64,000 nt of DNA from Mesorhizobium sp. (lineage in GTDB: Bacteria > Pseudomonadota > Alphaproteobacteria > Rhizobiales > Rhizobiaceae). A program made the position numbers and the translations under genes. The notes beneath the pieces are model-generated. The model made no database searches. It saw only the letters and a list, made by a program, of their open reading frames with translations, and was not told the origin of the DNA. The stretch is from positions 186,001 to 250,000 of the forward strand of contig NZ_SUGA01000004.1 of assembly GCF_004963255.1 (NCBI RefSeq), in the 5' to 3' direction. Positions 1-8,055 of the stretch are shown here, in pieces. The first letter of the stretch is position 1. Each line of letters begins with the position of its first letter.

Positions 1-1089
1 CACCTGATGCGACTGCAATTCGCTGATCTCGGCAATGTTGCTCTCGCGCTTGATCTCCAGCGCGCCAGCCTCGACGGCCGCATCGAACAGCTCCAGCCCG
101 CGCTTCGTGCGAACTATGATGCCGTTGAGCGGTTCATCCTCGACCGCCGGTCCGCCGTTCAGCCAGGCATCCGACACCGCGATATCCGCCACGTGTCCGA
201 TCGCATCGGGGCAGATCTTGCAGCGCGGCTGAATCATCCATTTGTCCTCGTCTTCCCACAGCTGCCGGTAGCTGATCTCGAAGGCGCGGCCGTCCTCGGT
301 TTCGATGCGATTGAGGCCTGGGTTGCCGTGCCCCCGGTAGCGGAAGAGAGACAACTCGTCCTCGCGGAGGCCAAAACGGTGCAGCACCTGCTCCGACTTG
401 GTCAGGTCCGAGGCGCCGCCGCAGACGAAGGCGAGCGCGTAGCGCATGCGCTCGTCGACGCGGGGATCGAGACGCGCCAGATTGCGCACGGCGGTGATGT
501 CACAAGGCTTGGCGATCAGTGCGAAGGGCTCGCCACGGTCGAGGACGTCATTGAAATCCACCAGCGTCGCCGCCGGCCCATAGCGCGAGCCGGCGCCTTC
601 GAGCACGGAGGCAGCATCGAAGCTCAGCTGGCGTTCCGTACGCATCGGCATGGATTGCGAGGCCGCGACATGCAGCACGAACTTGACGCGTCCCGAGCTG
701 AGCAGGAACTGTCCAAGCGCCGTCTGTGTGCCGCCGCCGGAGCCGACGAACCGGACCATAGGGTCAGCCGCGCGACCGAGTACAAGCCGTTCGACGGGTC
801 CCCAGACCGTGTCCGTCAACGTGGCGTCATTCATCTGCGCGGGTGGCGGACCGGCGATGCGCGTTCCCGGGCACACGGCGTTGATCCTCGCCAATGTCGG
901 CTTGTCCAATGCCCGCAACGCCATCGGCCTCTCGCGTCCTTCCGGCGTCATCACCATCTCGACGTCGCGCCCGGCCATCGACCGGCAGAGGCCGCAGCCG
1001 ATGCAAAGACCGTTCTCGACGATCTCGCCAAGCGTCAGCGGATCGGCCGCGAGCGGCGCCTGGCTGCAACTGGTCTCAATCGGGCCCAT
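1..1089 (-). CDS. FrhB-like Fe-S flavoprotein (coenzyme F420 hydrogenase/dehydrogenase beta-subunit family), 3' end outside window
   Basis: The frame is open from an ATG at 1089 to the window edge, giving at least 363 residues without a stop. About 20 residues in is a CxxCGxC motif (C-I-G-C-G-L-C), typical of the [4Fe-4S]-binding N-terminal part of FrhB/FdhB-like proteins. A second Cys pair (CKIC) lies further down. Family members carry FAD and Fe-S and pass electrons between a flavin and a partner. In bacteria without F420 hydrogenase the partner is usually unknown. The start lies 6 bases after the carbamoylase stop, so the gene is the distal member of the ridA-hydantoinase-carbamoylase operon. 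A redox step on the ring substrate is my inference. The family call is fairly secure, the function is not. Confidence 0.75.
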   Translation of the reverse strand, partial: MGPIETSCSQAPLAADPLTLGEIVENGLCIGCGLCRSMAGRDVEMVMTPEGRERPMALRALDKPTLARINAVCPGTRIAGPPPAQMNDATLTDTVWGPVERLVLGRAADPMVRFVGSGGGTQTALGQFLLSSGRVKFVLHVAASQSMPMRTERQLSFDAASVLEGAGSRYGPAATLVDFNDVLDRGEPFALIAKPCDITAVRNLARLDPRVDERMRYALAFVCGGASDLTKSEQVLHRFGLREDELSLFRYRGHGNPGLNRIETEDGRAFEISYRQLWEDEDKWMIQPRCKICPDAIGHVADIAVSDAWLNGGPAVEDEPLNGIIVRTKRGLELFDAAVEAGALEIKRESNIAEISELQSHQV

Positions 1090-1095
1090 TCGATG

Positions 1096-2010
1096 TCAGA
1101 CCGGATCCGAGATGCGTTTGTACTGGTCGGGGCGGCGATAGAGCGCGAAGTTGAAGTTCACTTTCCGGCAAGTCTCGATCAGATCGAGATCGGCGCGATG
1201 GACGATCACCTCGTCGTCGAGCGACATCGCCTGCGCGGCAATCTCGCCGGTCGGCGCGATGATGCAGGAGCCGCCAATCAGCGCCTGGCCGTCTTCCAGC
1301 CCGGCCTTGGCGGCGGCGCCGATCCAGAGCGTGTTCTGGTATGCCCCGGCCTGCATCGGCAGGTGGTTGTGAAACATGCGTAGATGCGCCAGCGCCGGCG
1401 CCTCGTCGAGCAGCAGCGGCGTGTTGTAGCCGAGCAGCGCCACCTCGGCGCCGTTGAGGCACAGCATGCGATAGGTTTCGGGCCAGCGGCGGTCGTTGCA
1501 GATGGCAAGGCCGACACGAACGCCGCGATAGTCGTAGACCGGAAAGCCGAGATTGCCGGGTTCAAAGTAACGTCGTTCGAGATGCGTGGTGGTGCCCGCT
1601 TCCGGCTCGCTCGACCCCGGCACATGCATCTTGCGATAGCGGCCGATGAAGGCGCCATCCGGCCCGACCAGGTCCATGGTGTTGAAATGGCGCGTGCGGC
1701 CCTCTTCCTGCGTTAGCTCGCAGTAGCCTAGCGCGAAGCCGACTTTAAGGCGCGCGGCCGCATCGTAGAGTCGCTGCGTTTCCGGCCCCGGCATCGAGGC
1801 TTCGAAGAAGGCGTCTATCTCGGCCTGGTCGTCGATGCGCCAGCGCGGGAAGAAAGTGGTCAGCGCCATTTCGGGAAACACCGCGATCTCGGCGCCGGAA
1901 GCCGCTGCCTTTTCCAGCAGATGCACCAGGCGCCCGACCGTCTCGGCGCGCGTGGCGCTACGCTGGATCGGGCCGGTCTGGCATACGGCGATGGTCAGGC
2001 ATCGAGCCAT
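1096..2010 (-). CDS. hyuC: N-carbamoyl-D-amino acid hydrolase (D-carbamoylase), nitrilase superfamily
   Basis: The enzyme hydrolyses N-carbamoyl-D-amino acids to the D-amino acid, CO2 and ammonia, the step after D-hydantoinase ring opening. The protein is 304 residues, the length I recall for Agrobacterium D-carbamoylase, and resembles it along its whole length. The nitrilase triad is visible: Glu47 in FPEMALT, Lys127 in YRKMHVPG and Cys171 in ICNDRRWPE. A TTG nine bases upstream is in frame, but the ATG at 2010 sits better behind GAGG. The first 16 bases overlap the end of the hydantoinase gene, which implies translational coupling. Activity on other N-carbamoyl compounds is possible. Confidence 0.85.
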   Translation of the reverse strand: MARCLTIAVCQTGPIQRSATRAETVGRLVHLLEKAAASGAEIAVFPEMALTTFFPRWRIDDQAEIDAFFEASMPGPETQRLYDAAARLKVGFALGYCELTQEEGRTRHFNTMDLVGPDGAFIGRYRKMHVPGSSEPEAGTTTHLERRYFEPGNLGFPVYDYRGVRVGLAICNDRRWPETYRMLCLNGAEVALLGYNTPLLLDEAPALAHLRMFHNHLPMQAGAYQNTLWIGAAAKAGLEDGQALIGGSCIIAPTGEIAAQAMSLDDEVIVHRADLDLIETCRKVNFNFALYRRPDQYKRISDPV

Positions 2011-3425
2011 GGCGTCCAATCCTCGACTGGTTTTCCCGAGAGCTCGGGATCTGCGGCACTGCGTGCCACGAAGCGTCCGAAGCCCGGCCGCGCCTGCAGC
2101 TTGCCCTCAGCGACCACCGGCACGCCGCGCACCAGGACGGTGGTCGGCTTGCCGGTGACGACCCGGCCCTCGTAGGGCGTGAAATCGACGCGCGAATGCA
2201 GCGCCTTATGCCCGAGCGTCCAGCGCGCTGTTGGATCCCACAGGGCAAGATCCGCATCGAGCCCGATGGCGATGCGGCCCTTGCGATCGGCGAAACCATA
2301 GATGGAGGCGGCATTGCGTGAGATCAGGTCGAGATAGCGGTCGAGCGTCAGCCGGCCGGTGAGCAACCCTTCCGAAAACAGCAGCGGCAGCCGTGTCTCG
2401 ATGCCGGGAATGCCGCTGAGCGTTGTGGTGAAGCCTGGCGTTTCGGAACGGCCGATCTTGTCCGCGAAATAATATGGCGAATGGTCGGACGACCACAGGT
2501 CGATGCCGCCATTGATCAGCTCTTGCCAAAGGTGCTCATGGCTGCGCGGCGAGCGCGGCGGCGGCGAAAAGACGAAACGCGCCGCGTCGATTGCCGGACG
2601 ATCGAGATTGGCGGCTCCGAGGAAGAGATATTGCGGGCAGGTCTCGGCGATGGCATCGACGCCGCGCGCCTTCGCCCGCGCCACCTCTTCGGCCGACTGC
2701 CAGGACGAGACATGCACGATGGTCATCCGAGCGCCGGTCATCTCGGCGAAGGCCAGCGCGCGATGCGTCGCCTCCCGCTCCATTGTCTCGCTGTGGGCGA
2801 CGACATGATAGCGGACATCGGTGCGGCCGAGATCGATCAGCCGCTTCCGCGTGCGGCGGATCGCAGCGTCGTTCTCGGCATGGACCATGACGATCCAGCC
2901 AAGGCGCCTTGCCGCGTCGAGCACTTTGAAGAATAAATCGTCGTCGACGGCAAAACCCTGATAGGTCATGAACAGCTTGACCGAGGCGATGCCGCGCCCG
3001 GCAAGCGCCTCAAGCTGCGCTTCGACATCGGCGCCGGTGCCCATGGTCACCACGGCATGCAGCCCGTAGTCGATCACGGCGCGTCCCGCGGCGCGCTCCA
3101 GCGCCCGGTCGATGGCGCCAACGGTCGTCATGTCCTGTCCGGGCATGCCGAACGGCACGATGCAGGTGGTGCCGCCGAATGCCGCGGAGATCGTGCCGGA
3201 CTCGAAATCGTCGGCATTGCCGGCCCCGCCCCAGACCGGCTGGTCGAGATGGCAATGCGCGTCGATGCCGCCGGGCATCACCCAGCGGCCGCCGGCGTCG
3301 ATCGACTTTTGGCCGGAGAGATCTTTGCCGATGGCGGCGATGCGGCCGTCATCGATGCCGATGTCGCATTCGGCCCAGCCATCGTCGAGCGCCACGCGCC
3401 CGCCCTTGATCACCAGCTCATGCAT
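1995..3425 (-). CDS. hydA: D-hydantoinase / dihydropyrimidinase
   Basis: This is a cytosolic cyclic amidohydrolase that opens hydantoins or dihydropyrimidines to N-carbamoyl amino acids. The full binuclear metal site is visible: His57 and His59 (DAHCHLDQP), the carboxylated Lys150 (SVKLFMTY), His182 (MVHAEN), His238 (IVHVSS) and Asp314 (SSDHSPY). At 476 residues the length is normal for the family. It lies between ridA and the D-carbamoylase in one minus-strand operon, which supports hydantoin use. Pyrimidine catabolism is possible too, but no dihydropyrimidine dehydrogenase is seen in the window. Confidence 0.88.
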   Translation of the reverse strand: MHELVIKGGRVALDDGWAECDIGIDDGRIAAIGKDLSGQKSIDAGGRWVMPGGIDAHCHLDQPVWGGAGNADDFESGTISAAFGGTTCIVPFGMPGQDMTTVGAIDRALERAAGRAVIDYGLHAVVTMGTGADVEAQLEALAGRGIASVKLFMTYQGFAVDDDLFFKVLDAARRLGWIVMVHAENDAAIRRTRKRLIDLGRTDVRYHVVAHSETMEREATHRALAFAEMTGARMTIVHVSSWQSAEEVARAKARGVDAIAETCPQYLFLGAANLDRPAIDAARFVFSPPPRSPRSHEHLWQELINGGIDLWSSDHSPYYFADKIGRSETPGFTTTLSGIPGIETRLPLLFSEGLLTGRLTLDRYLDLISRNAASIYGFADRKGRIAIGLDADLALWDPTARWTLGHKALHSRVDFTPYEGRVVTGKPTTVLVRGVPVVAEGKLQARPGFGRFVARSAADPELSGKPVEDWTPWLDA

Positions 3426-3447
3426 CGGCTTACCCTCGCCGGTCCGC

Positions 3448-3798
3448 TCAGCCGACCGCCGCCGTCACCATGATCTCGACGCGATACTGGTCGCCGGCAA
3501 GCCGCGCTTCCACCGTGGCGCGCACCGGCATGGCGCTGCGGTCGATCCAGGCGTCCCAGGCCGTGTTCATCATCTCGAAATCCGCGATGTCGCGGAGCCA
3601 GATCTGGGCGCTCAAGAGCTTCGACTTGTCGCTGCCGGCCTTGGCCAGAAGCGCGTCGATCTTGGCGAGGATCTGCCTGGTCTGGCTGGTGGTGTCGCCG
3701 GAAAGATCGTCCGCGGTCAGTCCGGCCACATAGACGGTGCCATTGTAGCGCAGTACCCGGCAGAAACGCTGTCCGTTTTCGAGGCGTTCGATCGTCAT
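3448..3798 (-). CDS. RidA/YjgF family protein (reactive enamine/imine deaminase-like)
   Basis: This 116-residue single-domain protein is of the RidA (YER057c/UK114) family, which hydrolyses reactive enamines and imines or, in catabolic operons, related carbamates and aminoacrylates. The conserved arginine is in PVRATVEARL near the C-terminus, and the family glycine-rich start (YNGTVYVAGLT) is present. It is the first gene of the hydantoinase operon, 22 bases before the hydantoinase start. A RidA-like protein that clears an unstable nitrogenous intermediate fits a ring-opening pathway such as this, as in the rut pathway. The exact substrate cannot be read from sequence. Confidence 0.85.
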   Translation of the reverse strand: MTIERLENGQRFCRVLRYNGTVYVAGLTADDLSGDTTSQTRQILAKIDALLAKAGSDKSKLLSAQIWLRDIADFEMMNTAWDAWIDRSAMPVRATVEARLAGDQYRVEIMVTAAVG

Positions 3799-4033
3799 GC
3801 TGTTCCCTTCCGCTGGTTCCCGGGTCTTGGCTTTTGCCTATGGTAAGGAGGGTGCAAAACGACTGTAAAGCCCGACGGAAGCCAAGAAGCCGCTTTCCTT
3901 CGCGGGCATGGCCAAAATAATTTTAGCCATAGCCGCGTCAATCTTCGTTTGTGGCAACCACGCTAGAGTGTAGCTTCCTCTCGGGCTGCCGTCGGTCAAC
4001 GGTCACGCCAGGGGAGCCACTGCAGCCGTATCC
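3799..4033. promoter_or_regulatory. Divergent control region of the ureide locus, with an AT-rich palindrome at 3910-3928
   Basis: This 235-base gap separates two operons read outward. Its main structure is a 19-base near-perfect palindrome at 3910-3928, GGCCAAAATAATTTTAGCC, with one mismatched pair and an A at the centre. It is the most AT-rich stretch in several kilobases. Its symmetry and position fit an operator for a dimeric repressor or activator acting on both operons. No regulator gene lies inside the visible part of the locus. It is followed by a possible ribosome-binding stretch (GGGGAGCC) about 14 bases before the ATG at 4034. Confidence 0.5.
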
Positions 4034-5281
4034 ATGAGGTCGATCGCTCAATCCGCGGCGCGGCTCTGGCAAAACGCAGAGCGGTCGCGCGCCATGCTGC
4101 CGATCATGGCCGGCATATGCCTGGCCTGCATCGGCAGCGCCATGCTGACCACCGCCGTGTCGCTGCATCTCGGCAAGCCCGGCATTTCTCCTCAGGTCGT
4201 GCAGATCGTGCTGACCGCCTATCCGGTGGGCTTCCTCATCGGATGCCTGGTCACTCGCCCCGCCGTTGCGCAGTACGGCCATGAGCGCACTTTCGTGGTG
4301 ATCCTGGTGCTGGCGCTGCTGGCGGCTTGCGGCTTCGTCCTCACCGATTTCCTGCCAAGCTGGATCTGCTTTCGCCTGCTTGGCGGCATGGCGATGGCGT
4401 CGCTCTTCGTCGTCTGCGAAAGTTGGATCAACCTCTATGCCGAGCAGCACAATCGCGGCGCGCTGTTTTCGCTCTACATGCTGACGACAGCGATCGCGGT
4501 GCTGCTCGGACAACTCCTTGTCGGACTGGTCGGCCCGCAATCGCCGCATCTGTTCCCGGTCGCGGCCGTGACGGTGCTTCTGGCGCTGGTCTCCAAATTC
4601 GTCGGCCGCCGCTGGCCAGCGTTGCCCGTCACCGATCCGGAGCACGCGAATTCGGCACGACCGGTCAAGCGGCTAGGCCCGCTGGCGCTGTTCCGGCTGG
4701 CGCCGGTCACGGTTGTCGCAATCTTCCAGGGTGGCATCACCAACATGAATATCTTCGTGCTGACGCCGATCTACGGCACCCAGATCGGCCTGTCGGCGGC
4801 AACGACGGTCGGGCTTGTTACGACCATCAGCATCGCTGGCATGCTGGCGCAAACCCCGGTCGGCTGGCTGTCGGACAGGTTTGAACGGCGCATCATACTG
4901 CTTGTCCAGGGCATCCTGTCGGTCACGCTCTGCGCCACGATCGCCTGGCTCGGCAATTCGTCGGTGCCGCTGCTTTTCGTGCTGTTCTTCGTCTATGGCT
5001 GCACGGCACTGACCGTTTATCCGGTGGCGATGGCGTTCGGCGCCTCGCAATTGCATAGCCGGCATATGGTCGGCGCTTCCGGTACGCTGCTCCTGCTCTA
5101 TTCGATCGGCAATGTCGCGACGCCTGGCATTTCCGCCGGCCTGATGCAGCATATGGGCGCGCCGGCGATGTTCCTGCTGCTCGGCGGCGGTGCCGTGCTG
5201 GTCACGCTCGCTGCCTGCTACAATCTGTTGCGCCGTCCAGTCACCATGGCGACGCTGCAGGCCATAGAGGAGCAGGTCTGA
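4034..5281 (+). CDS. MFS transporter, YcaD-like
   Basis: This 415-residue inner-membrane protein has about 12 hydrophobic segments and a major-facilitator layout. It includes the loop-2 type motif GRPxxxxYGHER near residue 75 and a second copy (GWLSDRFERR) near residue 275. The N-terminal half resembles YcaD-type permeases. As the first gene of the plus-strand operon opposite the hydantoinase genes, it probably imports the pathway substrate (inference). The ATG at 4034 is used; a downstream ATG at 4094 starts just before the first membrane segment and cannot be excluded. Its stop overlaps the next start in TGATG. Confidence 0.8.
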   Translation: MRSIAQSAARLWQNAERSRAMLPIMAGICLACIGSAMLTTAVSLHLGKPGISPQVVQIVLTAYPVGFLIGCLVTRPAVAQYGHERTFVVILVLALLAACGFVLTDFLPSWICFRLLGGMAMASLFVVCESWINLYAEQHNRGALFSLYMLTTAIAVLLGQLLVGLVGPQSPHLFPVAAVTVLLALVSKFVGRRWPALPVTDPEHANSARPVKRLGPLALFRLAPVTVVAIFQGGITNMNIFVLTPIYGTQIGLSAATTVGLVTTISIAGMLAQTPVGWLSDRFERRIILLVQGILSVTLCATIAWLGNSSVPLLFVLFFVYGCTALTVYPVAMAFGASQLHSRHMVGASGTLLLLYSIGNVATPGISAGLMQHMGAPAMFLLLGGGAVLVTLAACYNLLRRPVTMATLQAIEEQV

Positions 5282-6045
5282 TGACGAATCCAGCCAAGAA
5301 CCGCCTGCAAGACGGCGTCATCCTGATCGCCGGCGCCGCCAGCGGCATCGGCGCGGCAATTGCCCGGCGCTGCATCGCCGAAGGCGCAAAGGTTGTCTGC
5401 GCCGACTACGATCTGGAGCCGGCGACGAAGCTTGCCGAAGCGCTCGGGCCTTCCGCCGCCGCTTGCCGGTGCGACGTGACGAACATCGATTCCGCGAAAT
5501 CGGCCGTCGACTTCGCGCAGAAAAAATACGGCCGGCTCGACGGGCTGGTGCACAACGCGGCGGCGCCCTCGACCAGCGCCACCGTCGTCAATCTCGACGA
5601 GAGCGCATGGCGGCATGAGATCGATGTCGGCCTGACCGGCGCCTTCCTGATGAGCAAGTTCGCTGTGCCGCTGATCGCTGCGAGCGGCGGCGGTTCGGTC
5701 GTCTTCATCGGTTCGCAATTCGGGCGCGTCGCCACCACCCGCGCCGTCGCCTATTGCGCCGCCAAGGCCGGCCTGATCCACCTCGCCAAGGCGATGGCCG
5801 TCGACCACGCGCCCGACAAGATCCGGGTCAACAGCCTGTCGCCGGGTGCCGTGGCGACAACGCGCCTGCTGCGCCGGTTCGCCGATTTCGAAGCGGCCAA
5901 TGCCGGCCTCGGCCCCGCCCATCTGCTCGGCCGCATCGCCGAGCCAGACGAGATCGCCGCGGCGGCGGCCTTCCTGCTTTCCTCCGACGCTTCCTTCGTC
6001 ACAGGATCCGACATGCTCGTGGATGGCGGCTATGCGACGCGCTGA
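5281..6045 (+). CDS. SDR family oxidoreductase
   Basis: This is a 254-residue classical short-chain dehydrogenase/reductase. It has the Rossmann cofactor motif (GAASGIGAAIA) near residue 20, an NAA motif variant (VHNAAAP), and a catalytic YCAAK near residue 158 preceded by a serine in VFIGSQFG. The C-terminal SFVTGSDMLVDGGYA is typical of the family. The start overlaps the MFS stop by one base, so the two are coupled. It probably oxidises or reduces a pathway alcohol/ketone with NAD(P)H. The substrate is unknown. A second SDR ends the same operon at 9396-10169. Confidence 0.85.
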   Translation: MTNPAKNRLQDGVILIAGAASGIGAAIARRCIAEGAKVVCADYDLEPATKLAEALGPSAAACRCDVTNIDSAKSAVDFAQKKYGRLDGLVHNAAAPSTSATVVNLDESAWRHEIDVGLTGAFLMSKFAVPLIAASGGGSVVFIGSQFGRVATTRAVAYCAAKAGLIHLAKAMAVDHAPDKIRVNSLSPGAVATTRLLRRFADFEAANAGLGPAHLLGRIAEPDEIAAAAAFLLSSDASFVTGSDMLVDGGYATR

Positions 6046-6069
6046 GCTCGTGTTTTCAAAGGAGTTCCC

Positions 6070-7092
6070 ATGACCCTGCTCGTCACCGGCGGCACCGGCT
6101 TCGTCATGAGCGTGGTTGCGCGCGCATGGCTGGATCGCGACCGCAAAGCCCGCGCCGTAATCCTCGACCGGTCCGGCCTCGACGCGGCGGCCGAAAAGCA
6201 TTTCGCGCCGGTGCGCGACCGGCTGACGGTGATCTCCGCCGATATCCTTGATCAGAAAGCCTGGTCCGCGACGCTCGACAAGCAAGGCATCACGGCGATC
6301 GTCCACGGCGCGACGATCACGCCGATCTCGCGCGGCAGTGCCTCCGAGGCAAAGCGCCAGCCTGAGGCCGAAGACCCGGCCCGCATCGTCGACGTCAATC
6401 TCATGGGCACTGTGCGCATGCTGGATTGGGCGCGCGCAAGACCGGGTATCAAGCGCTTCATCTATGTCAGTTCGGGTTCCGTCTACCGCCACAACGGGCC
6501 TGACTGGGCCAGCGAGCCGCTACCGGAAGACGGCTATGTCGCGCCGCTGACACTTTACGGCATCTCGAAATTCGCTTCCGAGATGGTCACCAACCGCTAT
6601 GCCGACCTGTTCGGGCTGTCGGCGGTCTCGGTGCGGCTTGCTTCCGTCTACGGTCCGATGGACCGCGCCACCGAGAGCCGCAATTTTCGCCATGTTCCCA
6701 ACCGCGTGGCGCATATGGCCCTGGCCGGCGAGACGATCAGGCCGAACAGCCTCGAGCCCGTCGGCGATTACCTGAGCTCGACCGACGTTGCCGCCGCGAT
6801 CCTGGCGCTGATCGATGCTCAGCACCTAAACTACCGCCACTACAATATCGGCTCCGGCTCCAGCCAAACCATCGGTGAGATCATCGGCTGGGCAAGAGAA
6901 CGCATGCCGGGATTGAAGGCCGAGGTGACGCCCGGAGACGACGCCAACATCGTCCAGGATGTGAGACTGAAAGGCGGCATGTGGGGCGCCTATGACATCG
7001 CCCGCATACTGCGCGACACCGCATGGCGGCCGCGTCCCGGCAAGGAAGCCTTCCACGCCTACATGGACTGGATCGCCGCCAACGAGAACTGA
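6070..7092 (+). CDS. NAD(P)-dependent epimerase/dehydratase family protein
   Basis: This 340-residue extended SDR has the glycine-rich dinucleotide motif near the N-terminus (VTGGTGFVMSVVARAWL) and a Y-x3-K pair (LYGISKFASE) near residue 163. The serine is in YVSSGSVYR. The first Gly motif is GGTGF rather than GGAGFIG, common in catabolic members acting on lactones or aldoses. It follows the SDR by 24 bases and precedes the PuuE-like gene by 27, with AAAGGAG just upstream of its start. The role in ureide breakdown is unknown. It may act on a side chain. Confidence 0.8.
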   Translation: MTLLVTGGTGFVMSVVARAWLDRDRKARAVILDRSGLDAAAEKHFAPVRDRLTVISADILDQKAWSATLDKQGITAIVHGATITPISRGSASEAKRQPEAEDPARIVDVNLMGTVRMLDWARARPGIKRFIYVSSGSVYRHNGPDWASEPLPEDGYVAPLTLYGISKFASEMVTNRYADLFGLSAVSVRLASVYGPMDRATESRNFRHVPNRVAHMALAGETIRPNSLEPVGDYLSSTDVAAAILALIDAQHLNYRHYNIGSGSSQTIGEIIGWARERMPGLKAEVTPGDDANIVQDVRLKGGMWGAYDIARILRDTAWRPRPGKEAFHAYMDWIAANEN

Positions 7093-7119
7093 GCCGACGA
7101 GATCAGAGGAGACCAGCCG

Positions 7120-8052
7120 ATGCCGACCGATCCGCAGCAAGCGCAGCAGCCGCGCGACTTTGTCGGCTACGGCCCGCACCCGCCCTCCGTCACCTGGCCG
7201 GGCGGGGTCAAGCTCGCCGTCAATCTCGTGCTCAACTACGAGGAGGGCTCCGAATACTCGTGGCTGGAGGACGGCCGCAACGACAATTGGGGCGAATACA
7301 ATCTGACCGGCAGCATGCCGGTGCGCGACCTCGGCACCGAGACGCATTACGAATATGGAAGCCGCGCCGGCGTCTGGCGCCTGGCCAGGCTGTTCGACCG
7401 CTACGACATTCCGGTCACCTTTTCCGCCTGCGCCGTTGCGCTGGAGCGCAACCCGCCTCTGGTCGAGTGGATGAAGGCGCGCAGGCATGACCTGATGGGG
7501 CATGGCCTGCGCTGGATCGACTACACGGTGATGGAGCGCAGCGAAGAAGAGCGCCATCTGCATGAGGCGATCACGCTCTACGAGAAGCTGCTGGGAAAGC
7601 GGCCTCTGGGCTGGAACTGCCGCTCGCTGCCCAGCGTCAACACCCGCGATCTGCTGGTCGAGGAAGGCGGCTTCCTCTACCACTCCGATCCCTGCAATGA
7701 CGACCTGCCCTATTTTCTCGATCATCGCGGCACCGAGATGCTGGTTGTGCCTTACTCCAAGGCGCTCAACGACAGCCGCTATCTCGTGGCGCCCGGCTAC
7801 AGCAATCCGCGCGATTTCGCCGAGGATTGCCGCTCGGCCATCGACTATATGCTCTCCGAAGCCGACGAGACCGGCGGCCGCATGCTCACCATCGGCATCC
7901 ACGCCCGCTGGACGGGCCAGCCCAACCGGGCATCGGGTCTGCGCGAGGTGATCGAGCATGTCCAGCAAAGCGACGGCGCCGCCTTCATGCGCCGCGAGGA
8001 CATCGCCCGCTTCTGGCACGCCAACCACGCCCGCTTCGAACAGCGCGGCTGA
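7120..8052 (+). CDS. Polysaccharide-deacetylase-family hydrolase, allantoinase PuuE-like
   Basis: This 310-residue protein follows the PuuE pattern. It has an N-terminal RDFVGYGPHPPSVTWPGG block, then LNYEEGSE, then MGHGLRW, and a C-terminal GIHARWTGQPNR. PuuE-type enzymes are metal-independent or weakly metal-dependent allantoinases with a NodB fold. This one resembles them but could act on another cyclic ureide. It is preceded by AGAGGAGA about 10 bases before the ATG and followed after 3 bases by the dihydroorotase-like gene. The pair gives two unrelated ring-opening folds side by side in one operon. Confidence 0.78.
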   Translation: MPTDPQQAQQPRDFVGYGPHPPSVTWPGGVKLAVNLVLNYEEGSEYSWLEDGRNDNWGEYNLTGSMPVRDLGTETHYEYGSRAGVWRLARLFDRYDIPVTFSACAVALERNPPLVEWMKARRHDLMGHGLRWIDYTVMERSEEERHLHEAITLYEKLLGKRPLGWNCRSLPSVNTRDLLVEEGGFLYHSDPCNDDLPYFLDHRGTEMLVVPYSKALNDSRYLVAPGYSNPRDFAEDCRSAIDYMLSEADETGGRMLTIGIHARWTGQPNRASGLREVIEHVQQSDGAAFMRREDIARFWHANHARFEQRG

Positions 8053-8055
8053 GGG

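Noticed and set aside
7..1383. Long plus-strand open frame at the left edge
   Set aside because: It is antisense to the FrhB-like gene, whose CxxCGxC motif and conserved length identify the real frame; the plus frame has no recognisable domain and overlaps the carbamoylase.
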